From Rebecca billardiae RCC1528 (Eukaryota; Haptophyta): a stretch of DNA of 64,000 bases. The translations under genes and the position numbers were made by a program. The notes beneath the pieces are model-generated. The model was given only the letters and a program-made list of their open reading frames with translations. It made no database searches and was not told the origin of the DNA. Position 1 is the first letter of the stretch. Every line of letters begins with the position of its first letter. Location of the stretch: assembly GCA_965240325.2 (NCBI GenBank), contig OZ251243.1:1-64000 (forward strand), given 5' to 3'. Positions 37,061 through 46,976 of the stretch are shown here, piece by piece.

Positions 37061-38756
37061 GCCATGCTGATTCGCGCGCCGCCGCGACCACGGTCGAGAC
37101 GTCGCGCAAAAAGACCAGCAGATATTCCAGCCTCTGGAAAACCCGGCCTCAAAACCAGCATGGCGGCGCTTCTCCCCGCGGCCATGGCGCCGGCCCCTCG
37201 CTCGGCCGCGCTGCCACGCACACGCTGCCGGCAGTGCGCGCGGCCGCGCGAGTGCACTGCCGAGCGGTGGCGCGCGCGTGCTGGGCGGGTGCATTCGCGT
37301 CTCCACCCATCGCACGGCGCCGTGCAGTGCTCAGTGCCAGTCGGCAGCACGTGACTAGCTGCCAAGTCTGCGCGCAGAGCTCGACCGCGGCCGTTCAACA
37401 TGTAGACTGCGCCACTGCTGCTCGCCACTGCCGACCCGCGCTGGCCGCGCTCGAGTGTGCTCGTCTCGACCACCGCGCGCACGCGCCCCTGCACGGGGTG
37501 GCCGCGCCTTCGACGTGAGGCGCGTGCGCGACCAGCGGCATGCGGCAGCTGCGCATCGGCGGCTCACTGCGGTGATGGCGCGCACCAGAGGCAGCTCGGA
37601 CGAGGTGGAAGATGGGGGCGCGGGGGCGGGGGCGGCTGAGCTGGTGCGCGGCGCCAGCCACGTCCGCGGCGCGCTCCCGCCACGCGCCGCCGAGCAGCAC
37701 GCTCTGCGGTCGCTCGGCTGGCTCGCACCGCCCCACGCGCTGCCGTCGCGCCCGCGCGGGCGCGCGATGGACAGCCCGCGACGGCAGCGCGCGCTGCCCC
37801 AGGCCCAGCATCGGTACGGCCGCGACAGCCCGAGCCTGGGGCACGGGCAGCCCGTGCGGGCCCGCGCGCGCATAGTCGCGGGATGCCACGCCTCGACCTC
37901 GGCCGCGGCGCCGCATGCTTCGCCGAGGTCAGGCGAGCCCAGCCGAGCCGCACTGGACGCGGGCGCGCCTGGCATCGCGCGCTCGGCGCAGCCGGCACGG
38001 CTCCGGACGCACTAGCCTCGGCGCTGCAGCCGCAGCCCGAGGCTGGCTCGCGGTCGTCGCGTGCGCCCTCGTGTGGGCAGCCCGCGGGGCTCCACGCCTC
38101 GCGCTCGGCTTGCCCTCCGCGTGCTGCGCCGCGGCTCATCGCACCTCGCCAACCAGGCCAGCAGCTGCCGCGCGGTCGGAGCACTCGGCGCAGGCCGCGC
38201 GCGGCAACTGAGGCTACAAATGGCGGCGGCGGGCGCAGACGATGGCCGCTTGACTTGACGACGCGCATGACGCGGCCAAGGCTCGCCAGTAGGCGCCCAT
38301 TGTCGCTCGTCCGCCGCCCAACCCACCATCCCCCAAGGCCGTCCGACTGCGCGCTGAGGGCGGACCGAGCACTGGCGCTGAGTCTCACGCTGGCGCGGTG
38401 GCACAGGGGCTGGCCGTGTGACGTATGCCTCCAAGACGCATGCCTTCGCGTCTGGCACCGGAGGGCGCGCACGCGCCGAGCCCTGCGTGCTCGCAGTCGG
38501 CGCGCGTCGGCGGCGGGCGGGAAGCCGTTCCACAGCGGGCCGCGCGCCTGGCGGCTGCGCTCTTTGATGCGGCGCTGCTGCACGCGGCGGCACTCGCTAC
38601 CTTGCGCAGCGGTGTGGCGCAAGACGCGCTGGCTGTGCCAGTTAACGCGCTCGCGCCGCACGCCGCCGCGCCGCCGTGAGCGTGCCGTGCAACGCGACAC
38701 AAAGCACGTGCCAACCGCCGCCTCGGCAGCCATGCTGGCTGCTCCGCGGAAAGACG
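37061..38756. repeat. Subtelomeric 1.5-1.7 kb repeat, copy 3
   Basis: Begins GCCATGCTGATTCGCGCG and holds AGCATGGCGGCGCTT at about 37158, GCGCGCACCAGAGGCAGCTC at about 37577 and ACAAATGGCGGCGGCGGGCG at about 38216. It ends near a weaker AGCCATGCTGGCTGC motif at 38727. After it, base composition changes sharply to an AT-rich patch (about 38806-38870) with ATCATCATCGACGATC, which marks the border to single-copy DNA. Confidence 0.68.
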
Positions 38757-38856
38757 AATAAAGCCCGGACGCTCGCTCGCTGATCGATATGTCTGCGAGT
38801 AACGCGGCGTTATATTAGAATTAGGTCGTCATATCATCATCGACGATCGATCATCA

Positions 38857-40184
38857 TCATGCATACGGAGTTACTGCCTGAGGGGCTTCGCCCACCACCC
38901 CTTCCTCGTGCCGGTACGCTGCCATGTGGGGCGCGGCCGTTAGCTTTGCGTAGTACGCTGCGCCTCCGCGGCCTCCATAATGCACATGGCCGTGCCCGCA
39001 CAGCCACCTGACGCACTCGAGCTCATGGGGCACTAGCCAACGACGCGCGTACGTGACTGAGTCGGGGCTGAGCGTGAGCTTCGCTCTGCCGGTGCTCGAC
39101 GTGTGCGAATGGGCCGGCCTGACGTGGGGCAGGGGGCGGGCTTGCTGCTCGCCCCGCAGATCGATGAGTCCAAAGTGTCGCGCGAGCACGTGCTCCAGTC
39201 GCCACCAGTCCGCATCCATCGCCTCAGTCGTTCCCACAAACAGGAGTCTGCTCTGCACCCGTGCGAGGCCGGCGACGCCGCCAAAGTACCATGCCACGCC
39301 ATTGGTGGCGTGCGGGATCATCGCCAGTACGTCCTTGGCCAGATCCACCGAGCCATTGCGCGCAGTGGCCTGCATGCAGAGCTGGACCACGCTGCCAAAC
39401 GAGCGGATGCGGATGGCGCCAGCAGGCGGAGGTGGCGCTGCATGCTGGTCCATCACGCGGCCGTTGCGCTCGGCAGTGCCGAGCATGTCGTGCACCAGCC
39501 GGGCATGCTTCAGATAAAAATGCAGAAGGGGCGCGCCCCCCATTGCGCCATCCGTGCCTTGCAGGGTCAGGTTGAAGGGGGATATCAGCTTGCAGGCCAT
39601 CTTGAGCAAAAAGTCGTACGTGGAGATCAGCCGGGCGACAGGGTCGCGCACAAACGTGACGATAGGGGAGCCGCGCACCAGCCTGCCTACCAACGACGGC
39701 GTGTGGGCCCAGAAGCGAGCAGTCGACGCGGAGACTTGCTCAATCCTTCCACCACGTCCGCTGGGATCCAACACGTTGCGCATCTCCACATCTGCGAGGG
39801 CTTCGGGAACCGGCCCTGAGACCACCACGTGAGTGCAGGTGGTGCGTGTGGCTGGGCGCTGCATGCCATTCATCGCCGGCCAGATGCCTCCTCCGTCTTG
39901 CTGCGCGCCAGTGTGCTTGCCTCCGTGCGTTTCCACAATGACGTCGAGAGGGGTCATGCGCCCTCCGCGCGCCATGCAGCGCACAGTACGCTGAGTCCCT
40001 CATACACAGAATGGCCCGTCTTGTCTATGTGAATGCCGACAAGCCCTTGGCATTCGCGATGACGAGCGGTGGCACGTGGGGCTGCAGCTGTCGAGGTGCA
40101 TGCCCGCTCGACCACCGACGGGCCTGTGCTCACAAACGCCAGCATCGTCGCTAGTGGCCACGCTGCGGCGAGCGCCTGCGCCAT
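38857..40184 (-). CDS. Sulfotransferase-like protein (PAPS-dependent family), frameshifted
   Basis: The gene reads from an ATG at 40184 with a hydrophobic start (AQALAAAWPLATMLAFV) that looks like a signal peptide or signal anchor. Residues 51-63 hold HIDKTGHSVYEGL, which fits the 5'-phosphosulfate-binding loop (HIPKTGG-like). The frame then closes at 39954, while the frame open from 40003 to 38857 continues with VIVETHGGKH and FVRDPVARLISTYDFLL (about 39654-39604), a typical 3'-phosphate-binding motif. Both PAPS-binding motifs are therefore present but in two frames that overlap at 39954-40003. Any GT-AG intron there would be about 22 nt or shorter, so a one-base indel is more likely. The product would be about 430 residues, probably Golgi-type, transferring sulfate to a glycan or similar acceptor. 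It could be a recent pseudogene or a sequencing error. The substrate cannot be inferred. Confidence 0.68.
39954..40003 (-). other. Frameshift site in the sulfotransferase-like gene
   Basis: The upstream frame, carrying the 5' PAPS loop, stops at 39954. The downstream frame, carrying the rest of the domain, first opens after a stop ending near 40001. A single inserted or deleted base between these points would join them. Short G runs (GAGGGAC and GAGGGCGC on the minus strand) are likely sites. Confidence 0.6.
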
Positions 40185-40780
40185 ACTGTTTTCTCGGATC
40201 CGGCCGGGGCTTGTCCGGTTCGTCACCAAGCGACTCTTCTCGACCTGAGCCGACGATGGCGGCGGCCGTCTCCATTCGCCGCCTCGGTGGCCGTCGCGCG
40301 CACGCCGGCGCGGCAACGGTGCGCGAGACGGGCCGACGAGTGGCATTTGCTCAGCGCGCCCTGCCCCCCTCGCACCGCCCCACGCGCTGCCATCGCGACC
40401 GTCTGCGCGCCAACTCCCGTCAAAGTCGGCCGCCCGGCCGAGCGCGCTCCCGGCCGCGCGCGGTCGCGCGCGCACGACACCGCGCAGTGCGCCCCGCCCC
40501 TCTACAGCGCGTGCGCGGCGCCCGAGCTCGCCGAGCGACGAGCCGCGAGAGGGTGTCCTGCGGTGGGACAGGGCGGTGCCCGCGCGACCGCTGGCGCCAC
40601 CTCCGACCCGCTGGCGGGCCGCTGATCGAGCGCGAGTGTCAGTGTGCTCGTGAGTCGTGCCAACCGACCACGCGCACACGAAGCAGCGTGGCCGCTGCTG
40701 ACACTTCTAGTCAATATGCATCATACCGACGCCGGCGCGCGTCACTAGCTACGCTACGGTATCGCACTCATCCGCCACCA
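40185..40780. other. Intergenic, with a diverged subtelomeric repeat fragment
   Basis: Upstream region of the sulfotransferase-like gene. A stretch near 40340-40480 (CTCGCACCGCCCCACGCGCT, ACACCGCGCAGTGCGC) resembles parts of the 33831-38756 repeat family, so the repeats extend in fragments past the first gene. No further gene is supported. Confidence 0.55.
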
Positions 40781-40781
40781 T

Positions 40782-40841
40782 AGCAGCAGCAGCAGTACCG
40801 CCGCAGCAGTAGAGAGAGAGAGAGAGCTAGAGAGAGAGAGA
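40782..40841. repeat. AGC and GA microsatellites
   Basis: A short (AGC)n run at 40782-40796 is followed by an interrupted (GA)n run at 40811-40841, just past the 3' end of the HTTM gene. They probably lie in its 3' untranslated or flanking region. Confidence 0.85.
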
Positions 40842-40859
40842 CGGTGGTGATCGATGTGG

Positions 40860-41355
40860 TCACGCGCCGCCGCCGCCGTCGCACGTGTGCGCGCGCAGCA
40901 GCCGCTTGCGCGGCGCGCCGTACGCGCCGCCCGCCTCGAGCGGCGCGGAGAGCAGCCAGAACTTGTAGTACAGCGCGCGCTCGGCGGGCGCGTGGCGGTC
41001 GTTCCACTCGGCGCAGAGGTAGTCCCACAGCGGCTTGGGCCGGTCGGGCTCGCCGTCCCCCGCGAACGCGAGCGCGGCGAACGACTTCCACCGGCCGGCG
41101 CGCGGCGCGCGCGCGGGCACGGCCCAGTCCACGTCCGCGCCGCGCGCCCACAGGTCGACCACGCGGCCCGAGGCGAGCCGCGCGGGCGCGACGTACCACG
41201 TGGCCGCGTCCTCGCCCGAGACGAAGACGTTCCACCGGTTGTGCAGCAGCGCCGACGCAACGCGCTCGAGCCCGCTGCTCGCGCGCACGTCGCACTCGGA
41301 GGTGCGCGCGTTGTACGCGCCCACCGCGCACGCGGCCGCGCCCAGCAGCAGCAGC

Positions 41356-41416
<61 letters not shown>

Positions 41417-42347
41417 GGCGCGGCGGCGCCGGCTTCTCGGCGCGCGCCGGCGCGCCCCACGCCTCGGCGGGCACGAAGGCGAGCCACGCGACGCACGCCA
41501 CCAGCCCGAGCAGCGCCGCGTTGTTCATCGCGAGCGCGATGCCGACGTGCAGCGCGCACACCGCGCCGCACGCGCACAGCTGCGCGCGGCCCCAGCCCGC
41601 GCCCGCCGCGCCGAGCGCGAGCGGCGGCGCGAGCAGCTCGAGCCAGACGGTGGCCGCGCCGAGCGCGCGCACGCCGAGCGGCCCGAGCGCGGCGCGCAGC
41701 GCGCGGCCGAACGGCGTGTGCCGCAGCATCGTGTCGAGCGCGGGCGGCACGCCGGGCGGCGGCGCCCAGCGCCACGCGCCCTCGGCGTCGAGCAGCTTGC
41801 CGCCCCCCGCGTCGAGGTAGATCCAGACGAGCTGCAGCCGGAGCAGCGCGGTCGCGGGCGTGCACGCGCCACCGCCGGCCGGCCGCGCCGCGCCCGCGCG
41901 CCGCGCGCGCGCCGCGTCGACGCTCCACGCGCGCGCGCACGGCGTGGCCGCGAGCAGCGCGCAGAAGAAGTGCAAGTACCGGTCCGCGATGTACGCGACC
42001 GAGCAGTTGCGCAGCGTGAGCGAGGCGTAGAGGTACCAGGTGAGCGGCGCGCTCACGCGCGTCCACGCGCCCACGAGCAGCGCCGCGGCGCACGCGCCGT
42101 GCGCCAGCGCGAGCGCGCGCGCCCACGCGGGCTCGCCGCGCAGCGCGTGCGCCGAGAGCGCGCGCGGCCAGTCGGCGAGCTCGGCGACGGGCAGGATGCC
42201 GTCGTCCGAGTAGAAGGCGGGGAGGAGCGGCCAGCGGTCCACCAGCTCGCACAGCACGCACGCCGCCAGCCCGATCCGCAGCGCCGCGAGCGAGCGGTCG
42301 TCGATGGTGAAGGCGCGCGCGAGCGCGGCCCCGACGGCCGACGACAT
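40860..42347 (-). CDS. HTTM domain membrane protein (vitamin K-dependent gamma-carboxylase-like)
   Basis: A single-exon frame of 495 residues from the ATG at 42347; the open frame extends further upstream but this is the first ATG followed by recognisable family sequence. The start of the domain (residues 14-55) reads TIDDRSLAALRIGLAACVLC then DRWPLLPAFYSDDGILPVAE, the characteristic opening of HTTM proteins. Several hydrophobic helices follow, including YLDAGGGKLLDAEGAWRW and a long segment around ALHVGIALAMNNAALLGLVA. A polyglycine run (about residues 312-330, encoded by (GCC)n at 41361-41411) precedes a last hydrophobic helix and a soluble tail with HNRWNVFVSGEDAATWYVAP. HTTM proteins include gamma-glutamyl carboxylase, but most microbial members have no assigned reaction, and none is claimed here. 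The gene is divergent from the small secreted protein gene, 155 bp away. Confidence 0.82.
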
Positions 42348-42502
42348 CGCGATATCGTCGTTGATGCCGCGCTCGCTCGGGTTCGTCGCGGCGTTCGGAC
42401 GAACCGTCCGGCCAAAATTAACGCTTCCTTCTCGCCGGAGGCCCCCCCCCCTTTTGCCGGCCGAGTCCCGATCGCTCCGCCGCCCCTCGCCCGACCGCAA
42501 CG
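42348..42502. promoter_or_regulatory. Short bidirectional promoter region
   Basis: These 155 bp separate the start codons of two divergent genes, so both promoters and 5' untranslated regions must share it. It holds a lower-GC stretch (GCCAAAATTAACGCTTCCTT at 42411) and a C9 run at 42442, but no clear TATA box. Confidence 0.5.
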
Positions 42503-42754
42503 ATGAAGGCTTCGCGCGGCCTGATCGCCGTGCTCGTGATCGCCCTCGCCGCCCTCGCGGTGGTGGCCGCGTCCGGTCCCGCGCACTCGCGCGTCGACCG
42601 CGTCGCCGTGCCCACGCCCGCCTCGCCCTTCTCGGACGGCGGGTCGTGCGCGATGACAATGCTCGTCGACGTGGACGACGCGCTCGACCATCCGGGCTAC
42701 GCGGCGGACGGCAACCTCACGCCCGCGCGCGGCTGTAAAGGCTGCTTCGGCTGA
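42503..42754 (+). CDS. Small secreted or membrane-targeted protein, unknown function
   Basis: An 83-residue frame starting MKASRGLIAVLVIALAALAV, a textbook signal peptide or signal anchor (charged start, then about 18 hydrophobic residues), followed by AASGPAHSR. The mature part has one N-glycosylation sequon (NLT), an acidic stretch (LVDVDDALDHPGY) and three cysteines, two of them in a C-terminal CKGC. I do not recognise a family. The frame ends in TGA at 42752-42754, and the same frame would continue for 11 more codons (GFGSNCPVGGI) to a TAA at 42788, across the start of a strong stem-loop. This could be a genuine short secreted peptide, the first exon of a longer gene, or a UGA-recoded product. 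The divergent arrangement and the clear signal sequence argue that it is real. Confidence 0.6.
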   Translation: MKASRGLIAVLVIALAALAVVAASGPAHSRVDRVAVPTPASPFSDGGSCAMTMLVDVDDALDHPGYAADGNLTPARGCKGCFG

Positions 42755-42760
42755 GGCTTC

Positions 42761-42828
42761 GGCTCGAACTGCCCGGTGGGCGGCATCTAAGCAGATGCCC
42801 TCCGCCCGCAGTTCGGTCCCCCCGCCGA
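42761..42828 (+). other. Stem-loop directly after the small secreted gene
   Basis: Inner stem GGCATCT (42782-42788) pairs with AGATGCC (42793-42799) around the loop AAGC. After an internal loop rich in GGGCGG and CCGCCC, GAACTGC (42766-42772) pairs with GCAGTTC (42808-42814), and outer GGCTC pairs with GAGCC. It begins about 7-12 nt after the TGA stop of the small secreted gene. It may act in 3' processing, stability or stop-codon recoding; none of these is shown. Confidence 0.65.
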
Positions 42829-43924
42829 GCCGTGCGCCGCATGCATCGACATGACGCCCGGTCGCAAAGCGAGCTCGCTCGCCCGACTGTGGCTGACAGC
42901 GTGCGGACGCCCCGCCCGGCCCCATCCCGCCCGGCTTCTTCGCCGCGCGGCCGCCCCTCGCCGCGCGCCGCTCGAGCGCGCACCGCCGCCGCTCGAGCCG
43001 CGCGTGACACGTGAGCAAGCGGTCCGAGTCCTCCCGGACAGAACGTAAACGTTCAGAAGCGAGTCGTCGGAGTGACTTTGCGTCATCAGCGCAGCAGCAG
43101 AGTCGTCTCAGACCGTGCCGCGCCGTCAGCCCGACGAGCGACGGCCGCCAGCAGCATCAGCCTGAGGCATACACGTGCTGTAGCACCGTTCTTAGCCGCA
43201 CTCATCCAATTCCGAGAACGCCGTCCGCGTCCGTAACTCTAAGTCGCCGCGGAATATCGGATACTGCCGACTTAGATGGTGATGACGATGACAGACATGT
43301 CGTCGTCATCATCGTCATCATCAGCATCTGCTGCTTACAAGCTGCGATCGCGAAAGACTCAGCAATATATAAAGGTTACCGACTCCGAGGCACCGACTAC
43401 CGAGCCGCCGCCGGCCTAAGCCCGCGACGGCGCGACGTCACACTCACGGATCCGGGATCGGTCGGCGCGATGACTATTAGTTGACGACTGTATGTAGACC
43501 GTGAAATAATAGTCGTAGCTAGTAGCAGCAGTTGATCACGATGACTACTCACGACGGTCGTCTCCGCCGCTCCGCGACTCCGGCAGTCCCCAGGACGACC
43601 AGGAATCCCGAGTCCCGACCAGGATGAGGCCCGAGTGAACGGCCGTGCGGATGATGATCTGACGCCGACCGCCGCGGTTCATCAGCAGCAGCCGGCGCCG
43701 TGCAGGCAGCGCGCCAGTCCGAGACGGCAGCACTCAGGCTCAGCCGACGAGGGCGTCAGATATGATCATATCGTCGTCACGACGATGATCCGATGATATA
43801 TATATCTGACCGACCCGCCTCAGTGGCAGTTATTGCGCGAGGCCGGCGGCGTGACCACCACGGACCACCACCGCCGACGGCGACCGCGCCACGGCTGGCC
43901 GGCGCGGCGCGCCCGCCGCGCCCC
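42829..43924. other. Intergenic region between convergent genes
   Basis: No coding sequence is supported. The region holds GAT/GTC-rich low-complexity stretches (about 43270-43325 and 43760-43800) and an isolated TATATAAAGG at 43366-43375. A 157-codon frame at 43011-43484 has no family features and its composition matches non-coding DNA. Confidence 0.55.
43366..43375 (+). promoter_or_regulatory. TATA-box-like sequence without an obvious gene
   Basis: TATATAAAGG is a perfect TATA-box match in otherwise GC-rich DNA, but no plus-strand coding region follows. It could serve an unannotated transcript or be chance. Confidence 0.25.
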
Positions 43925-46045
43925 CTAGCGCGCCGCGCCGCGCGCGCGCGCGGCGCACGCGAGCGCCACGCACGCGAGCGCGGCGGCGAGGGCGACGCCC
44001 AGCCCGGCCGCCGCTCCGCCGCCGCGCCGCGCCTCGCCGCCCTCGGCGCGCGCCGCCGCCGCGGCGGTCGCCGCCGCGACGGCCGCGTCAGGCGGCGCGG
44101 CGCGCGGCGCGCACGCGTGCTCGGCCCACTCGTTCGCGCCGCCCGCGGCCGTCCACTCGGTCGTGGGCGCGTCCGACGCCGCCGCCGCCGCCGTGTCGTC
44201 GGCCGAGGAGCTCTTGGCGGTGGAGGCGCTCGTGCGGCGCGAGGGTCCGCCGTCGAGGCCGTCGCCGTCCTCCGCGACCGCGGGCGCGCGCGGCACCGGC
44301 TGCGGCGCACCCTGGTCGGGCGGGAGCGCGAGCTGCGCGAAGAGCGGCTCGCCCAGCGCGAGCGCGGACGAGCGGTGCGGCCGCGTGTCCGCCGCCGCGG
44401 CGGACACGGCCCTCGCCGGCCGCGGCTCGTCCCCCGGCCGCTGCTCCGCGTCCTCGGTGAGCGCGCGCTCGGCAAAGCGGCGCAGCGAGGGCGAGGACGC
44501 GGACGAGTGGCGGCGCGGCGAGTGCGCGCTCTCCCACGCGTCGTTGCGCACGAGGTACGTGTCGCAGTGCACGGAGAGCACCGAGTGCGGCGCGTCGCGC
44601 GCCGCGCGCCCGCCCGAGAGCAGCGACCACAGCGCCGCCTCGTCCGCGCCGAGCGGCGCGCCGCCCGCCGCGTCGAGCCCCGCCTGCGCGCGCAGCCTGC
44701 GCACGTCAATCACGCGCCAGAAGAGGCGCGCGGGCAGCAGCGCGAGCGGCGCGTCCGCCGCGTCGGGGCGGTACGTGCCGCTCATGTTGTTCCAGCGCGT
44801 CAGCGCGCCCGCGCCGTCCACCTCGAGCTCGCCCGCGTACAGCACCGGCCCGTCCTGCGCGAGCGTCGGGTGGCCCGCCGCGCGCCCGAACGGCGCGGCC
44901 GCCGCCGCGACGCGCAAGAAGCGCTCGCCCACGCAGCGCACAAACGCGTGCGAGCCCTCGCGCAGCACGCACGGCGTCGCCTCGGCCGTGCCGCTCACGT
45001 ACGTGCCCACCGCGCGCCGCCGGCCGGGCGCCTCGCCCCCGTCGCCGCCGCCGCCGCCGCCGCCGCCGCCCTCCGCCGCGCCGTGCGCGGCGGCGCTGTG
45101 CGCGGTCGAGAAGCGCACGCACGAGAGCGAGCCGTCGTCGAGCGGGAAGGTGCACACGGTCAGCAGCCCGATCTTGGGGCGGTTGTGCCGCGTGCCGCCG
45201 CCGGGGACGCCGGAGAGGCTGCCGCTGCGGCTGGCGCCGCCGCCGCCGGGCAGCGCGCCCGCCGCCGCCGCCGCCGCCGCCGCCGCCTCCACCGCCTCCA
45301 CCGCCTGCTGCTGCGTGCGCGGCCGCGCGCCGCCGCGCGCGCGAGGCAGGTAGACGCGCGGCGAGCACGCGGACGGGCCGCCCGTGGCGCGCGCGCAGTC
45401 GCGCGCGATGGCGGGCGCGTCGGTGCCGCCGAGCCGCACGACGAGCACGTCGAGCGCGTGCCGCACCTTGTCGCGCGCGCGCGCGTGCGCCGTCAGGTCC
45501 GCGCCGTCCATCGCGAGCACGACGGTGGGGACGCCGAACACGTGGCACGCGCGCGCGCACAGCGAGCGCAGACCGAGCGCGTCCATCGCGCGCGCGCACG
45601 CGTCGGTGACGCGCCGCGTGGGCAGCTCGGCGCGCGAGAGCGTGAGCGGCTCGGGGAACGCGAGCCACGCCTCCTCGGGCAGCCCGCCCACCGCGAGCGC
45701 CTCGCGCATCTGCGCGGCGCGCGGGCGCCGCCGCGCGCCGCCGCGCGCCGCCGCCAGCCACGCGCCGTCGGCGCCGGCGAGCGCGTCGTCGGCGGGCGCG
45801 CCGTCGGGGGCGAGCGGGTCGTCCTGCAGCTGCGCGACGATCGCCGCGTGCGCCGTCCACGACGTGCGCTGCCAGCCGAGCCCGTGCCGCCGCCACACGC
45901 TCACGTACGCGAGCGGCTCCGCGGCGGGCGCGCCCGCGAGCGGCCCAAAGGGGCGCGAGCCGTCCTCGCCGTTGACGTCGTGCACGGCGAGGTCGGCGAG
46001 CGACCTGTACTTGTTGCGCGAGCGCCGGTGCGGCGGCGGCGTCAT
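43925..46045 (-). CDS. Tail-anchored protein with an SGHY-like motif, unknown function
   Basis: A single-exon frame of 706 residues from the ATG at 46045. The N-terminal third (RSLADLAVHDV, WQRTSWTAHAAIV) is not recognised. Around residues 405-430 the protein reads YAGELEVDGAGALTRWNNMS then GTYRP, matching the pattern G-x-hydrophobic-x-x-x-G-x-L-x-x-x-x-x-x-SGxYxP found in the conserved C-terminal part of IQ-motif (IQM-like) calmodulin-binding and many uncharacterised microbial proteins. Ala-rich, Gly-rich and Ser-rich linkers are encoded by CCG/GCC runs (45045-45068, 45260-45300). The last 26 residues form one hydrophobic helix (GLGVALAAALACVALACAA) followed by RARGAAR, so the protein is probably tail-anchored with its bulk in the cytosol. 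No signal peptide is visible. It shares a 931-bp upstream region with the divergent eIF2B delta gene. The family link is tentative; no activity is proposed. Confidence 0.65.
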   Translation of the reverse strand: MTPPPHRRSRNKYRSLADLAVHDVNGEDGSRPFGPLAGAPAAEPLAYVSVWRRHGLGWQRTSWTAHAAIVAQLQDDPLAPDGAPADDALAGADGAWLAAARGGARRRPRAAQMREALAVGGLPEEAWLAFPEPLTLSRAELPTRRVTDACARAMDALGLRSLCARACHVFGVPTVVLAMDGADLTAHARARDKVRHALDVLVVRLGGTDAPAIARDCARATGGPSACSPRVYLPRARGGARPRTQQQAVEAVEAAAAAAAAAGALPGGGGASRSGSLSGVPGGGTRHNRPKIGLLTVCTFPLDDGSLSCVRFSTAHSAAAHGAAEGGGGGGGGGDGGEAPGRRRAVGTYVSGTAEATPCVLREGSHAFVRCVGERFLRVAAAAAPFGRAAGHPTLAQDGPVLYAGELEVDGAGALTRWNNMSGTYRPDAADAPLALLPARLFWRVIDVRRLRAQAGLDAAGGAPLGADEAALWSLLSGGRAARDAPHSVLSVHCDTYLVRNDAWESAHSPRRHSSASSPSLRRFAERALTEDAEQRPGDEPRPARAVSAAAADTRPHRSSALALGEPLFAQLALPPDQGAPQPVPRAPAVAEDGDGLDGGPSRRTSASTAKSSSADDTAAAAASDAPTTEWTAAGGANEWAEHACAPRAAPPDAAVAAATAAAAARAEGGEARRGGGAAAGLGVALAAALACVALACAARARGAAR

Positions 46046-46976
46046 GCCGCGCGAGGGGGCGAGCCCCTTGGAGACGAGCTGGCGCGCACGCCTGCTGTCA
46101 CGACGAATCTTTGCTCTGCGCCGCCCAGCTGCGTCGCACGCACGGCGCGGGTCCCTTTGGAGGAGGCGTTGTTATCTCTAACCGCATCAATCCAGCTTGT
46201 TACGCGCTTTCGCATCGGTCTTACCCGCCTGCTTATGGCTTCAGGGCGGTGTGAATATTATTGAACGAGCCCCTCGGCGCAGATTCCTTTGGCCATTACG
46301 GTGATTCGAATTCGAACGTTTCAGCGGCATTCGGTAGCAATCATCTCGCCATATCTCGGCGGGTGAATGGTGATCAAGAGTCAATACGGTGCTCACGAGC
46401 AGTCGCTGATGAGTCAGTGCCACTCACTGGATACCCGCACCCGTGAGTAATAGTCAAGTCGTACCTGCAATCTGCGCGCGTTGATGATGAGCGCGCGGTA
46501 GTCCGACGTCGGACGCTGCGCTGGCGGAGCGGACGGCGAGTGCGTGCCGTGCCGGCCTCGATCAGCCCACCTAGAGGGTGGGTGCACACCACAGGTTGGC
46601 CACCGCAGGCCAACGCACGGTGTCGGGGCGCCAGCAAGATCGCGGGAGCCCGACACTGGGGGGCGCGGGGATTACGGCGCGGCTCAACACAGCGCGCGGG
46701 ACCGCGGAGTGGTGAGTCGCTCGCGCGGGCATGGGGCCGTGGTGGCGTGCGGGCGCGCCCTGAGGCATGGCGCCGGCGCTCGTCGGGTAGCTGCCCGCCC
46801 GTGGCGCACTCATGCCGCACGCGGCCTTCGCCTGCCCGGGGCGCCCAGCAGCGAGCGCACCAGCAAGTCGGGCGAGCGGCCGCCATCGTGCGAGTCTCAC
46901 CCCCCGCGGGGCCGCCGCGTGCCAGTAGTGCGTGCGAGGTGAGGAGCACCCCCGCGGCGCGGACGACGCCCCCGAG
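46046..46976. promoter_or_regulatory. Shared upstream region of two divergent genes
   Basis: The 931 bp hold the promoters of the tail-anchored protein gene (-) and of eIF2B delta (+). The central part (about 46150-46450) is clearly less GC-rich than its flanks and includes GAATATTATTGAACGAGCC and GATTCGAATTCGAACG (a palindromic TTCGAATTCGAA core). No TATA box is obvious and no coding segment is supported. Confidence 0.5.

Noticed and set aside
40854-42506. 550-codon plus-strand frame opposite the HTTM gene
   Set aside because: Shadow frame; HTTM domain features are clear on the minus strand.
42840-42910. Possible SECIS element downstream of the small secreted gene
   Set aside because: An ATGAC and an AAAG occur, but the arms do not pair and the 3' GA half of the core is not in place.
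43793-46264. 823-codon plus-strand frame opposite the tail-anchored gene
   Set aside because: Arg-rich shadow frame without domain features; the minus-strand frame has a balanced composition and an anchor helix.
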